From: Flavobacterium sp. GSB-24
Lineage (GTDB): Bacteria > Bacteroidota > Bacteroidia > Flavobacteriales > Flavobacteriaceae
DNA: 64,000 nt
Reading direction: 5' to 3'
Assembly (NCBI RefSeq): GCF_027924665.1
Contig: NZ_AP027043.1
Span: 1,798,001-1,862,000, forward strand
The translations under genes were made by a program, and so were the position numbers. The notes below the pieces were generated by a model that was given only the letters and a program-made list of their open reading frames with translations, was not told where the DNA came from and made no database searches. Shown piece after piece: positions 51,158 to 60,373 of this stretch (positions are counted from its first letter, which is position 1; each line of letters starts with the position of its first letter).

Positions 51158-53224
51158 TTGATTTCACAAAATACCATAGATTCTGTTTTTGAAACTGCTC
51201 GAGTAGAGGAGGTTATCGGCGATTTTGTGAATTTAAAACGTGCAGGAAGTAACTTCAAAGGCTTGAGTCCGTTCTCAGATGAGCGCTCTCCTTCGTTTAT
51301 GGTGTCGCCGGCAAAAGGGATTTGGAAAGATTTTAGTACGGGAAAAGGCGGTAACTCTGTTAAATTTTTGATGGAACATTCGCAGTTTACGTATCCAGAA
51401 GCCATTCGTTATTTAGCCAGAAAGTATAATATCGAAATTGAAGAAACAGAACAATCAGAAGCAGAAAAAGCAAATACAGACATCCGCGAAAGTATGTATT
51501 TGGTTTCTGAATTTGCGGCCAAATATTTTCAGGATGTTCTCCTCAATAGTGAAGAAGGAAAAGCAATTGGTTTATCTTATTTTAAAGAAAGAGGTTTTAC
51601 CAATGAAACGATTAAAAAGTTCAACTTAGGATACTCTCCAGAAACTTGGGATGCTTTGACGAAAGAAGCCCTTGGAAAAGGATATAAATTAGAATTTTTA
51701 GAAAGTACAGGATTAACAATTGCCCGAGAAGACCGTCCTTTTGATCGTTTTAAAGGACGTGTAATGTTCCCAATTCAAAGTATGTCGGGACGTGTTTTAG
51801 GATTCGGCGGACGTATTTTAACCAATGATAAAAAGGCGGCAAAATACCTAAATTCGCCAGAAAGTGATATTTACCATAAGAGTAAAGTCCTTTACGGAAT
51901 TTATCATGCCAAGCAATCTATCGCCAAACAAAACAATTGTTATTTGGTTGAAGGTTATACCGATGTAATTCAGTTTCATCAAGCAGGAATTGAAAACGTT
52001 GTGGCTTCTTCAGGAACAGCTTTAACGCCAGACCAGATTCGTTTGATAAATCGTCTGACTAGAAATATTACAGTACTTTTTGATGGAGATGCTGCAGGTT
52101 TAAGAGCGTCAATTCGAGGAATCGATTTGATTTTGGAAGAAGGAATGAATGTTAGGGTTTGTTCTTTTCCTGACGGAGAAGATCCAGACAGTTTTGCGCG
52201 TAAAAATTCGCATGATGCATTAGTTGCTTATTTAGAAGAAAACAGTAAAGACTTTATACAGTTTAAAGCTTCGATCTTGATGGGTGAAGCTAAAAATGAT
52301 CCAATCAAAAAAGCCGACCTGATTCGTGATATGGTTACGAGTATTTCTAAAATACCAGACCGTATTCAGCGAGAAGTATATATTCAGGAATGTGCGCGAA
52401 TAATGGATATTTCGGAGCAGGTTTTGGTAAGTACGCTGGCGCAGTTAATTCAAAAGGATATTGCAGAGGCGAACAAAAAACAAAAACAGGATCAAAAGCC
52501 TTTTGAAGTTCATAGAAATCAGCCTCCAAAAAATGCAGGATTTTCAGGAGGTGATCCCGAAGACCCAAGAACCGGACCACCAGATGATTATCCTGGAGAC
52601 CCGGGTTATTATCCAGAAGCACCAGCAGAAAAGGTAAATATTTTATACGGCTTTGAAAGAAAAATTATTGAAATTCTTCTTTTGTATGGAAGTGTGGTCG
52701 AAAATTTCGAAGATGTTTTCTTAAAGACAGATGAAGAAGGAAACATAAAAGAGGTTTCTGAAAAAAGAGAATATAAAGTATTTGAAAAAGTGTATTTAAG
52801 TCTACAAGAAGATGAGGTAGAATTGTCGAATACATTATTTCAAAATATTTACAACAATATAATTGACTTCTACAATCAAAATGAGACTTTTAGTTTAGAT
52901 AAATATTTGATGCATTTACAGCCCGAATTTGCTCAGGAAGTAACCAATATTTTAATGGAAGACGAAAGAGTTACCATTCATAATTGGGAGGGACAGAATA
53001 TTTATCCAAAACATAAAAGCGAAACCATAGAACAAAATGTTTCTGAAACCATTTTTTCAATGCGATGGTATTTGGTATCTGGAATTATTGCAGAATTGAA
53101 AAATTCTCTTTTGACAAATCCGCAGGAAGATAATTCTGAAGTTTTGAGTATGGTTGTGGATTATTCTAAATTATTAAATAATTTTTCTAAGAAATTAGGG
53201 CGAGTAGTAGTGCCATATCATTAA
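51158..53224 (+). CDS. dnaG: DNA primase DnaG without zinc ligands
   Basis: It makes RNA primers at the replication fork. 688 residues starting at TTG; a TAG lies two codons upstream in frame and the next internal ATG is too late, so TTG is forced. The N-terminal domain aligns with the zinc-binding domain, but the Cys/His ligands are gone: FKGLSPFSDERSPSF and IWKDFSTGKGGNSVKF stand where CPFHxEKTPSF and HCFGCGxGG are usual. The TOPRIM parts YLVEGYTDVIQFHQAG and VLFDGDAAGLRA are intact. A Pro/Gly-rich linker (about 447-485) precedes the helicase-binding end. Confidence 0.95.
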   Translation: MISQNTIDSVFETARVEEVIGDFVNLKRAGSNFKGLSPFSDERSPSFMVSPAKGIWKDFSTGKGGNSVKFLMEHSQFTYPEAIRYLARKYNIEIEETEQSEAEKANTDIRESMYLVSEFAAKYFQDVLLNSEEGKAIGLSYFKERGFTNETIKKFNLGYSPETWDALTKEALGKGYKLEFLESTGLTIAREDRPFDRFKGRVMFPIQSMSGRVLGFGGRILTNDKKAAKYLNSPESDIYHKSKVLYGIYHAKQSIAKQNNCYLVEGYTDVIQFHQAGIENVVASSGTALTPDQIRLINRLTRNITVLFDGDAAGLRASIRGIDLILEEGMNVRVCSFPDGEDPDSFARKNSHDALVAYLEENSKDFIQFKASILMGEAKNDPIKKADLIRDMVTSISKIPDRIQREVYIQECARIMDISEQVLVSTLAQLIQKDIAEANKKQKQDQKPFEVHRNQPPKNAGFSGGDPEDPRTGPPDDYPGDPGYYPEAPAEKVNILYGFERKIIEILLLYGSVVENFEDVFLKTDEEGNIKEVSEKREYKVFEKVYLSLQEDEVELSNTLFQNIYNNIIDFYNQNETFSLDKYLMHLQPEFAQEVTNILMEDERVTIHNWEGQNIYPKHKSETIEQNVSETIFSMRWYLVSGIIAELKNSLLTNPQEDNSEVLSMVVDYSKLLNNFSKKLGRVVVPYH

Positions 53225-53229
53225 AAGAA

Positions 53230-53270
53230 AAAAACTCTATCTAATGATGAATCAAAAGATAGAGTTTTTA
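53230..53270. terminator. Terminator of dnaG
   Basis: AAAAACTCTATCT pairs with AGATAGAGTTTTT. Confidence 0.85.
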
Positions 53271-53322
53271 TAAAGATTTCCGATTTACTTAAAAAATAAA
53301 AATTAAGATCTTCGATTTGTAA

Positions 53323-53952
53323 TTAAATAATTTCTAAAGTCTTCGCTTTATTTACTAAGTCAACTAAATTAGTAACATTTAATTTAGTCAATAATCTCAG
53401 TTTGTAAGTACTGATCGTTTTTTCGTTCAGGTTTAAGATTTTAGAGATTTCATTGTTTTTCTTTCCATCACTTAAGTAACGCAAAACTTCGATCTCGCGA
53501 TTTGAAAGTTTTCTGTACAGACGCTCGCTTTTGCTTTGTTTCGCAATAAGGGCCATGTTTTTGCGTACTGTTTCGTTGATGATAATTTTTCCTTCGTGTA
53601 CTTTAATAATAGAATGTCCTAGTGTTTCTAGTTTTTCTGTTTTGTGTACATACCCGGAAACTCCTGCTTTAATTGCATTTGGAGCATACATTTGCTCAGC
53701 AAGATCACTGAAAATAACAATTTTTGTTTTTGGGAAATTTTTTAGGATAGATTTAATTTCAAAGATGCTTGAAAGACCTTCTAATTCTAAATCTAAAATT
53801 AAAATGTCGATCTCCTTCGTCTGAAGAATGTCTCTAACCATTGAAAAATTGCCTACGTTGGCAACAATTGAAATTTGATCGTGGTCTTTAAAATAAGACT
53901 TAACGCCAAAGTGCGTCACAGGATGATTGTCTGCTAGACATACTTTAATCAT
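53323..53952 (-). CDS. NarL/LuxR-type response regulator
   Basis: 209 residues. The receiver domain has the phospho-acceptor in EIDILILDLELEGLSS (Asp near residue 53), acidic residue D8, and KTEKL with the conserved Lys. The LuxR-type helix-turn-helix is LSNREIEVLRYLSDGKKNNE with ISKILNLNEKTISTYKLRLL. No histidine kinase gene is next to it, so it is an orphan here. The target genes are unknown. Confidence 0.93.
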   Translation of the reverse strand: MIKVCLADNHPVTHFGVKSYFKDHDQISIVANVGNFSMVRDILQTKEIDILILDLELEGLSSIFEIKSILKNFPKTKIVIFSDLAEQMYAPNAIKAGVSGYVHKTEKLETLGHSIIKVHEGKIIINETVRKNMALIAKQSKSERLYRKLSNREIEVLRYLSDGKKNNEISKILNLNEKTISTYKLRLLTKLNVTNLVDLVNKAKTLEII

Positions 53953-54045
53953 AATTTTTACCTTTTTTAGAATTGTTCATGTTTTTGGAACTGTAAAATT
54001 AATAAATAAATTCTGTAATTAATTGCAGACAAATGTTAAAAAAAA

Positions 54046-54852
54046 TTATTTTAACGTTTTTGGTATAGTACACACCGGAATTGGGTCCATTTTATGCTTG
54101 TTGCTGGTGTTTAATCTTTTATAAATTTCAAAGACAGATTTTTCTCTCCCCTCGAAGTCATCCGCCGTTTTTCCTGACTCCGCGGCTAACATTGCCCATT
54201 CGAGTTCATCATAACTTGCTCCTAATTGGTCTTCATCGGTACGATTGTCACCAAATAATCCATCTGTAGGTGCTGCTGTTAAAATTGACTGCGGAATTTG
54301 TAAAAATTCTCCTAATGCATAAACATCAGATTTCATTAAATCGGCAATCGGACTTAAATCTACGCCGCCATCTCCATATTTAGTGTAAAAACCTACTCCA
54401 AAATCTTCTACTTTATTACCAGTTCCAGCAACTAGTAAACCGTGAAGACCAGCTAAGTAATACAAAGAAGTCATTCTGATACGAGCGCGTGTATTGGCCA
54501 ATGCTAAGCTTACTTTTGCATCATCATCTGTTTTGGGAACAGCATTTTTAAAAGATTCAAAAGTTTCAGTCAAATCAGTTTGAACATCAGAAACATTTGG
54601 GAAACGCTTTTTTAGCTGTTCAATATGTTCTTTTGCTCTGCTTACTTGACTTTCTGCCTGATGAATAGGCATTTCTACACACAATACTTTCAGTCCTGTC
54701 TGCGCGCATAAAGTTGAAGTTACCGCAGAGTCTACACCGCCAGAGATTCCGATTACAAAACCGTTTACTTTTGCGTTATTGGCATAATTTTTTAACCACT
54801 CTACAATATGCGTATTTACTTTTTCTGTCTGAATTGTACTTTTTTTAGCCAT
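54046..54852 (-). CDS. nadE: Ammonia-dependent NAD+ synthetase
   Basis: It amidates deamido-NAD with ATP and ammonia. The 268-residue form lacks the glutaminase domain, so it uses free ammonia. The PP-loop is GISGGVDSAVTSTLC (about residues 33-47). ALANTRARIRMTSLYYLA, VAGTGNKVEDFGVGFYTKYG and DLSPIADLMKSDVYAL match the family. It is divergent from gldB, with about 100 bp between. Confidence 0.96.
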   Translation of the reverse strand: MAKKSTIQTEKVNTHIVEWLKNYANNAKVNGFVIGISGGVDSAVTSTLCAQTGLKVLCVEMPIHQAESQVSRAKEHIEQLKKRFPNVSDVQTDLTETFESFKNAVPKTDDDAKVSLALANTRARIRMTSLYYLAGLHGLLVAGTGNKVEDFGVGFYTKYGDGGVDLSPIADLMKSDVYALGEFLQIPQSILTAAPTDGLFGDNRTDEDQLGASYDELEWAMLAAESGKTADDFEGREKSVFEIYKRLNTSNKHKMDPIPVCTIPKTLK

Positions 54853-54881
54853 AATAGTTTAAGTTTTAAAATGCAGGGATG

Positions 54882-54889
54882 TATATTTG
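54882..54889 (+). promoter_or_regulatory. -7 element for gldBC
   Basis: TATATTTG lies about 63 bp upstream of gldB and would serve gldB-gldC. Confidence 0.55.
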
Positions 54890-54952
54890 CAGAATTATTT
54901 CAAAGTATACATTTACTTTAAATTCTGGTAACACAAATCTAATTAAAATAAA

Positions 54953-55909
54953 ATGAAAATTTATCGCTTTGCAGTGGTTCTGTGCCTGTTTTTTTTGTCT
55001 TGCGATCAAAAATCTAAGGTTGAAAAAGAAGTAGAAGAAATTCCCGTTGATATAAAAGTAGAACGTTTTGATAAGGTATTTTTTGAGACCAAACCTCAAG
55101 ATCTTGCAAAGGTGAAAAAACAATATCCTTTTTTCTTTCCTGCCGGCAACGATGACAATATTTGGTTGCAGAAAATGAACGATCCGATCTGGAAGGAAGT
55201 TTATGAAGAGGTACAAAAAAAATACAGCAATTTTGAACCAGTTCGTAAAGAGTTTGATGCTCTTTTTCAACACGTAAAATATTATTTCCCTAAAACTAAA
55301 ATTCCAAAAGTCATTACAGTTATTGGTGAGATGGATTATAGTGCAAAAGCAATTTATGCAGATAGCCTTGTAATTGTAGCTTTAGAACTCTATCTGGGGA
55401 AAGATCATAAGTTTTATGAATTTCCAAACTATTTAAAACAGAATTTTGAGGAAAGACAGATTATGCCAGATGTAGTTTCGAGTTTTTCTTACCGAAATAT
55501 CCCAAATTTACCAGACAGGAGTTTAGTGGCTCAAATGGTTTTTGAAGGAAAACAGCTTTATGCAAAAGACCTGCTTCTTCCAGATTATACAGATGCAGAA
55601 AAAATGGGTTATACACCAGAGCAGATTAAATGGTGTGAAGAAAATGAAGCCTATATGTGGCGTTATTTTATAGAAAATGAAATGCTTTACAGCGATGATC
55701 CAAAATTGACGACGCGATTTATGACACCAGCTCCTTTTTCTAAATTTTATTTGGAAATAGACAACGATTCTCCAGGCCGTGTAGGTGCTTGGATTGGGTG
55801 GCAGATGGTGCGTTCTTATATGAAAAACAATAATGTTTCTTTAGCTGAATTGTTTAAAGTTCAGCCGAAAGAGATTTTCGAAAAATCAAAATATAAACCT
55901 AAGAAATAA
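54953..55909 (+). CDS. gldB: Gliding motility lipoprotein GldB
   Basis: 318 residues. MKIYRFAVVLCLFFLSCDQK is a lipoprotein signal with Cys17-type lipobox (FLSC). The mature part is a soluble domain with VKYYFPKTKIPKVITVIGEM, EFPNYLKQNFEERQIMPDVV and WGIGWQ-like GAWIGWQMVRSYMKNN. gldB is needed for gliding and type IX secretion in F. johnsoniae. Its last base overlaps the first base of gldC, which is the known order there. Homology is recalled from layout and context, and is strong. Confidence 0.92.
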   Translation: MKIYRFAVVLCLFFLSCDQKSKVEKEVEEIPVDIKVERFDKVFFETKPQDLAKVKKQYPFFFPAGNDDNIWLQKMNDPIWKEVYEEVQKKYSNFEPVRKEFDALFQHVKYYFPKTKIPKVITVIGEMDYSAKAIYADSLVIVALELYLGKDHKFYEFPNYLKQNFEERQIMPDVVSSFSYRNIPNLPDRSLVAQMVFEGKQLYAKDLLLPDYTDAEKMGYTPEQIKWCEENEAYMWRYFIENEMLYSDDPKLTTRFMTPAPFSKFYLEIDNDSPGRVGAWIGWQMVRSYMKNNNVSLAELFKVQPKEIFEKSKYKPKK

Positions 55910-56247
55910 TGGCAGACACAATAAATTCAGAGATTAAATTCAACGTAGAATTAGACGAAAACCGCGTTCCCGAAAAATTAACTTGGAGCGCTCAAGATGG
56001 CGGAGTTAACGCTGAAGAAGCAAAAGCTATAATGTTGTCTATTTGGGACAGTAAAGCAAAAGAAACAATGCGTATCGATTTATGGACAAAAGATATGCCG
56101 GTAGACGAAATGAAGATTTTCTTCCACCAGACTCTAGTAGCAATGTCAGATACTTTTAAACGTGCTACAGACGATGAAAAAATGTCTGACACCATGAAAG
56201 ATTTCTGTGATTATTTTGCTGAAAAATTGGAGCTGACAAAACAATAA
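55909..56247 (+). CDS. gldC: Gliding motility protein GldC
   Basis: 112 residues, soluble and acidic, with no signal peptide. IKFNVELDENRVPEKLTWSA, ILSIWD-like AKAIMLSIWDSKAKETMRID and DFCDYFAEKLELTKQ are typical. GldC supports gliding but is not essential for type IX secretion. It is coupled to gldB by a one-base overlap (TAATG). A hairpin terminator follows. Confidence 0.93.
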   Translation: MADTINSEIKFNVELDENRVPEKLTWSAQDGGVNAEEAKAIMLSIWDSKAKETMRIDLWTKDMPVDEMKIFFHQTLVAMSDTFKRATDDEKMSDTMKDFCDYFAEKLELTKQ

Positions 56248-56267
56248 AAATTCTAATAAAAAGAAGA

Positions 56268-56311
56268 AATCCCAAATGCCAAACTTTAAAAATTGGAATT
56301 TGGGATTTTTT
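56268..56311. terminator. Terminator of gldBC
   Basis: AAATCCCAAATGCCAA pairs with TTGGAATTTGGGATTT, then a T run; the arms are of the AATTCCAA repeat family. Confidence 0.8.
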
Positions 56312-56415
56312 ATTTCCTCTTTAAGGTATCTTCTTTCGCTTTTAAAATAAAATTAATCAAAAATTTTAAGGAGGTTTATTTTTATAGATTACTTTAGTAA
56401 GGTAAAATTAATTGT

Positions 56416-57084
56416 ATGCTGTTCCCATTTCTAGTAAGTCTTGTCGGATTATTTTTTTTGTTGTTAAATAGCATTCTTTTTTATACGACGCGAAAAAACA
56501 AAGATGTCCAGTATTTCATAATTACGGTTTATCTGATGTTTTTATTTGTGCAGGAATTGTGCTGTAATATTATTGGGTTTTATAGACCGGGATCAAATTT
56601 TTTCCTTTCCCATTACTACTTTATTTTTCAATTTATTGCTTTAAGTATATTCTTCTGGAGTTTGTTTACAAATGTTAGGTTGAAAAATACAGTACTTTTT
56701 TTTCTTGTACTGGTTTTAATTTTATTGGCGATACAATATTACAGAAAACCAGATCTTTACTGGAAGTTTAATTTGTTTGAAATTGGTGTTACCTCAGTGT
56801 TACTGATTGTATATGCACTTACTTTTGTGATACAAAATATTCGAATTGCTAAACTAGATTATTTGTATTTCTCTAATGGATTGATAATTTACCTTATCAG
56901 CAGTTTAAGTATTTTTTTGAGTGGTAATACCGATTCAGTAATTTTTACAGAACCATTTGTACTTGATTTTTGGTTTTTTAATTCTTTGTTTTACATCTTG
57001 TATCAATTCTTAATATTTAAAGAATGGAAAGTTTTAAGATATAAAAGGAATGCTAATGAATTCAAGTTGAAAGATATTCTCTAA
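56416..57084 (+). CDS. Seven-segment membrane protein of unknown function
   Basis: 222 residues with seven hydrophobic segments (about 4-26, 33-55, 63-86, 92-108, 117-138, 145-166 and 176-200). The last ~20 residues are basic (KEWKVLRYKRNANEF). It resembles the 7TM input module found ahead of histidine kinases in Flavobacteria, but no kinase or other output domain is present. It lies alone between gldBC and engB. I do not recognise a named family. Confidence 0.7.
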   Translation: MLFPFLVSLVGLFFLLLNSILFYTTRKNKDVQYFIITVYLMFLFVQELCCNIIGFYRPGSNFFLSHYYFIFQFIALSIFFWSLFTNVRLKNTVLFFLVLVLILLAIQYYRKPDLYWKFNLFEIGVTSVLLIVYALTFVIQNIRIAKLDYLYFSNGLIIYLISSLSIFLSGNTDSVIFTEPFVLDFWFFNSLFYILYQFLIFKEWKVLRYKRNANEFKLKDIL

Positions 57085-57113
57085 TTTTATAAAACTGATG
57101 ACTAATAATAAAA

Positions 57114-57155
57114 AAACTCCAAATTCCATTTTTAATACTTTGGAATTTGGAGTTT
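57114..57155. terminator. Bidirectional terminator before engB
   Basis: AAACTCCAAATTCCA and TGGAATTTGGAGTTT, between convergent genes. Confidence 0.88.
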
Positions 57156-57176
57156 AAATATTTAGAATTGATGTTT

Positions 57177-57809
57177 TTAAATAGAATTTAAAAATCCGCT
57201 GTTGTTTTTAAAAACTTCTTGGTTTACTTCATCAATGTAAGACAAAAGTTCTTCTTTTCCGATTGATTCTGTAGATGAGGTTACGAAATATTGCGGCATT
57301 TCAGCCCAGTTGTTGGCATACATTTGTTTTTTGTAAGCAGCAATATGAGAGTCTACTTTTACTTTACTGATTTTATCAGCTTTAGTGAAAATAATACAAA
57401 ACGGAATTTCGCTTTCTCCCATATAAGACATAAATTCAATGTCTATTTTTTGGGCTTCGTGGCGAATATCAATCAAAACAAAAGCACAGACCAATTGTTC
57501 TCTGTTTTCAAAATAATCAGTAATAAACTGCTGAAAAACAGATTTTGTTTTTTTTGAAACTTTAGCATAACCATAACCTGGTAAATCGACTAAAAACCAA
57601 TTATTGTTGATTTTAAAGTGATTTATTAATTGAGTTTTTCCTGGTCTTCCAGATGTTTTTGCTAAATTTTTATGGTTGGTAATCATGTTTATCAACGATG
57701 ATTTACCTACGTTTGATCGGCCTATAAATGCGTATTCCGGCAGAAACTCAGCTGGGCATTTTGAAGCATCAGAATTACTGATAATAAATTCGGCGCTATT
57801 AATTTTCAT
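57177..57809 (-). CDS. engB: Ribosome-assembly GTPase EngB (YihA/YsxC)
   Basis: 210 residues. The TRAFAC GTPase motifs are present: G1 GRSNVGKSSLINM, G3 DLPGYGYAKVSK, G4 FTKADKISK, G5 TSSTES. It helps late maturation of the large ribosomal subunit. The alpha/beta hydrolase gene ends 44 bp before its start on the same strand, so the two may be co-transcribed. Confidence 0.95.
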   Translation of the reverse strand: MKINSAEFIISNSDASKCPAEFLPEYAFIGRSNVGKSSLINMITNHKNLAKTSGRPGKTQLINHFKINNNWFLVDLPGYGYAKVSKKTKSVFQQFITDYFENREQLVCAFVLIDIRHEAQKIDIEFMSYMGESEIPFCIIFTKADKISKVKVDSHIAAYKKQMYANNWAEMPQYFVTSSTESIGKEELLSYIDEVNQEVFKNNSGFLNSI

Positions 57810-57852
57810 GTATTTTGTTTTTTAAAACCTTCTTAAAATCGAAAGTCAGAGG

Positions 57853-58617
57853 CTATAATTTCTGCTCGGTGAGCCATTTCTCTAGAATTTCATTAAATTC
57901 ATCAGGATGTTCCATCATAGCGGCATGTCCACATTTGTCAATCCAATACAAAGTTGAATTTGGCAATAATTTATCAAATTCTTCTGCAACATTTGGCGGT
58001 GTAACAGAATCATTTTTACCCCAAATAATGCAGGTTTCTACATCCATTTTTGGTAAATCTTTAGCCATATTATGACGAATTGCACTTTTAGCAATCGTTA
58101 AAGTTTTAATTAATTTGATGCGGTCATTAGCGGTTGCGTACACTTCATCAATAAGCTCAGGAGTTGCAATTTTTGGGTCATAAAATACATCTTCAGCTTT
58201 CTTCCTGATGTATTCGTAATCACCTCTTCTAGGGTAACTGTCTCCCATTGCACTCTCGTAAAGACCAGAACTTCCAGTGATTACAAGTCCAGCAACTTTT
58301 TCGGGATAAAGCTTTGTGTGGTACAATGCGATATGTCCTCCTAAAGAATTTCCGAGAAGAATTACTTTGTCAAATCCTTTAAAAGTAATAAAATCTTTTA
58401 CGTACTTGGCAAAACTTTTTACGTTAGTTTTTAAAATACTTTGAGTATATATTGGCAAATCCGGGATAACAACTTTATATCCTTTTGTTGGGAAATATTG
58501 TGCTACACCATCAAAGTTACTAAGACCTCCCATTAACCCATGCAGAATAACGATAGGTGTACCTTCTCCAGCTTCAAAATAGCTGTATTTGCCTTCTTTT
58601 TTGTAGTGTTTGTCCAT
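57853..58617 (-). CDS. Alpha/beta hydrolase
   Basis: 254 residues. GTPIVILHGLMGGLSNFDGV carries the oxyanion HG. The nucleophile elbow is LLGNSLGGHIAL (Ser near residue 93). The acid is in CIIWGKNDSVTPPNVA (Asp near 198), and the His is in KCGHAAMMEHPDEFN (near 227). It is cytoplasmic; the substrate is unknown. The -7 element at 58645-58652 supports the start and engB downstream may use it too. Confidence 0.92.
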   Translation of the reverse strand: MDKHYKKEGKYSYFEAGEGTPIVILHGLMGGLSNFDGVAQYFPTKGYKVVIPDLPIYTQSILKTNVKSFAKYVKDFITFKGFDKVILLGNSLGGHIALYHTKLYPEKVAGLVITGSSGLYESAMGDSYPRRGDYEYIRKKAEDVFYDPKIATPELIDEVYATANDRIKLIKTLTIAKSAIRHNMAKDLPKMDVETCIIWGKNDSVTPPNVAEEFDKLLPNSTLYWIDKCGHAAMMEHPDEFNEILEKWLTEQKL

Positions 58618-58644
58618 CTAATCTAATGCCAATTTCAATTTCGA

Positions 58645-58652
58645 CAAATATA
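58645..58652 (-). promoter_or_regulatory. -7 element for the alpha/beta hydrolase
   Basis: TATATTTG lies 27 bp upstream of the ATG. Confidence 0.6.
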
Positions 58653-58893
58653 GGGTTAAATAAATAAAAATGAATTTTTGCTGCCATTTTTTAACTAGAT
58701 AATTTCGGTAGAATTTCTAATCCGTTAAAAACCAGTAATTAATGCATGTTTTGTTAAAATCTTAAAATGTTAATAAATCTGCATTATAATCAATTTTTTA
58801 AGAAAATTAGCGCATTATTTTTTCGAATGAATAACGTATTTATTAATCTGTTAATTAATAGTTAATGTATTGATTGTTTGTTAATTATAGAAA

Positions 58894-58969
58894 GTGGTAT
58901 CAATGTGGTTAAACTTATTAACAAAGTGGTATAAAGTGGTAAAATGTGGTAATATTTTTTATATTTTTG
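58894..58969 (+). promoter_or_regulatory. dcw promoter with five phased GTGGT boxes
   Basis: GTGGT occurs at 58894, 58905, 58926, 58936 and 58946: steps of 11, 21, 10 and 10 bp, which is helical phasing with one box missing. The -7 element TATTTTTG (58962-58969) follows 11 bp after the last box. MraZ binds tandem TGG-type repeats before its own gene in other bacteria, so this is the likely MraZ operator. Confidence 0.8.
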
Positions 58970-58995
58970 CTGTATAACATGTTAACTAGTTTTTT

Positions 58996-59469
58996 TTGAA
59001 CACAATTGTTGGAACATATGAATGTAAAGTCGATGCTAAAGGGAGGCTAATGATGCCCGCACCTTTGAAAAAGCAATTGACGGCTTCTCTTCAAAGCGGG
59101 TTTGTTTTGAAGCGTTCTGTTTTTCAGCCGTGTTTAGAATTGTATCCAATGGAAGAATGGGATGCGATGATGAAAAAAATAAACAAGCTTAATCGCTTTG
59201 TAAAAAAGAATAACGATTTCATTAGGAGGTTTACTGCTGGTGTTAAAGTGGTTGAGGTTGATGCATTAGGAAGACTGCTTGTTCCAAAAGATTTGGTAAC
59301 GTTTGCTAGTATTTCTAAAGATGTGGTTTTTTCATCTGCGGTTAATATTGTGGAGATTTGGGATAAAGATTTATACGAAAAATCAATAAGCGGCGAAGAT
59401 ATGGATTTTGCAGATTTAGCCGAAGAAGTAATGGGAAATATTAATGACGACGACAATGGAATATCATAA
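58996..59469 (+). CDS. mraZ: Transcriptional regulator MraZ
   Basis: 157 residues with two AbrB-like swapped-hairpin domains: GTYECKVDAKGRLMMPAPLK at the start, and VEVDALGRLLVPKDLVTFAS in the middle. It forms a ring that binds repeated boxes and controls its own operon. The start is TTG; a TAG lies three codons upstream in frame, so no ATG start is available. It is the first gene of the division cluster and overlaps rsmH. Confidence 0.95.
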   Translation: MNTIVGTYECKVDAKGRLMMPAPLKKQLTASLQSGFVLKRSVFQPCLELYPMEEWDAMMKKINKLNRFVKKNNDFIRRFTAGVKVVEVDALGRLLVPKDLVTFASISKDVVFSSAVNIVEIWDKDLYEKSISGEDMDFADLAEEVMGNINDDDNGIS

Positions 59470-60352
59470 TCCGGTTTTGCTTCATCCAACAGTAGATGGT
59501 TTAAATATTAAACCTGACGGTGTGTATGTAGATGTTACGTTTGGAGGCGGTGGTCATTCAAAAGAAATTTTAAAAAGATTAGGGCCAAACGGAAGGCTGT
59601 TTGCATTTGATCAAGACGAAGATGCACTTGCAAATGCATTGCCAGACGAAAGGTTTACCTTGATAAATGAGAATTTTAGGTTTTTAAAAAGATTTTTACG
59701 TTTTCACGGAGTAAAATCGGTAGACGGAATCTTGGCAGATTTGGGAGTTTCGTCACATCAGTTCGATGTTCCAGAAAGAGGTTTTTCAACCAGATTTGAT
59801 GCCGAACTAGATATGCGGATGAGTCAAAAAAATGATTTGAATGCTTATCGGGTGGTTAACGAATATGAAGAACAGGATTTACGTCGTGTTTTTTTTGATT
59901 ATGGGGAGTTGAAGAATGCACCAGTTTTAGCAAGAACAATTGTAGAGGCAAGAAGAGATTATCCGATCAAAACGACAGACGAATTAAAAGATGTTTTGAA
60001 GAAATATTTGCCAGAGAAAGTTCGAAATAAAATATTGGCCCAGATTTATCAGGCTATTCGAATTGAGGTAAATCAGGAAATGGATGTTTTGAAAGAATTC
60101 ATCGAGCAGTCATTGGAGGTTTTAAAACCAGGAGGAAGATTTTCTGTAATCTCTTATCATTCTTTAGAAGATCGTCTGGTAAAAAGATTTATCAAAAACG
60201 GAATGTTTGAAGGAGAACCAGAAAGAGATTTTTTCGGAAATTTTTCAGTTCCATTTAAAACAATAGGAAAATTGATTGTTCCAGATAATGAGGAAATCAA
60301 AATCAATAATAGAGCAAGAAGTGCCAAATTAAGAGTTGCTGAAAAGATATAA
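59444..60352 (+). CDS. rsmH: 16S rRNA m4C1402 methyltransferase RsmH
   Basis: 302 residues. EYHNPVLLHPTVDGL opens the family, then VDVTFGGGGHSKEILKRL (SAM motif) and LADLGVSSHQFDVPERGFS, LDMRMSQ, and PGGRFSVISYHSLEDRLVKR. It methylates N4 of C1402. The ATG at 59444 overlaps mraZ by 26 bp; the in-frame ATG at 59456 (MEYHNPV) is a good alternative. It is second in the dcw cluster. Confidence 0.95.
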   Translation: MTTTMEYHNPVLLHPTVDGLNIKPDGVYVDVTFGGGGHSKEILKRLGPNGRLFAFDQDEDALANALPDERFTLINENFRFLKRFLRFHGVKSVDGILADLGVSSHQFDVPERGFSTRFDAELDMRMSQKNDLNAYRVVNEYEEQDLRRVFFDYGELKNAPVLARTIVEARRDYPIKTTDELKDVLKKYLPEKVRNKILAQIYQAIRIEVNQEMDVLKEFIEQSLEVLKPGGRFSVISYHSLEDRLVKRFIKNGMFEGEPERDFFGNFSVPFKTIGKLIVPDNEEIKINNRARSAKLRVAEKI

Positions 60353-60373
60353 TATATATTAAGGTAGGAAAAA

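Noticed and set aside
54866..55273. 135-codon minus-strand frame opposite gldB
   Set aside because: Phe/Lys/Ile-rich shadow of gldB with no start signal; gldB has clear lipobox and operon context.
58894..58950. Possible CRISPR-like direct repeats
   Set aside because: Units are only 5 bp with 5-bp gaps, and lie in a promoter; they fit MraZ boxes. No cas genes are present.
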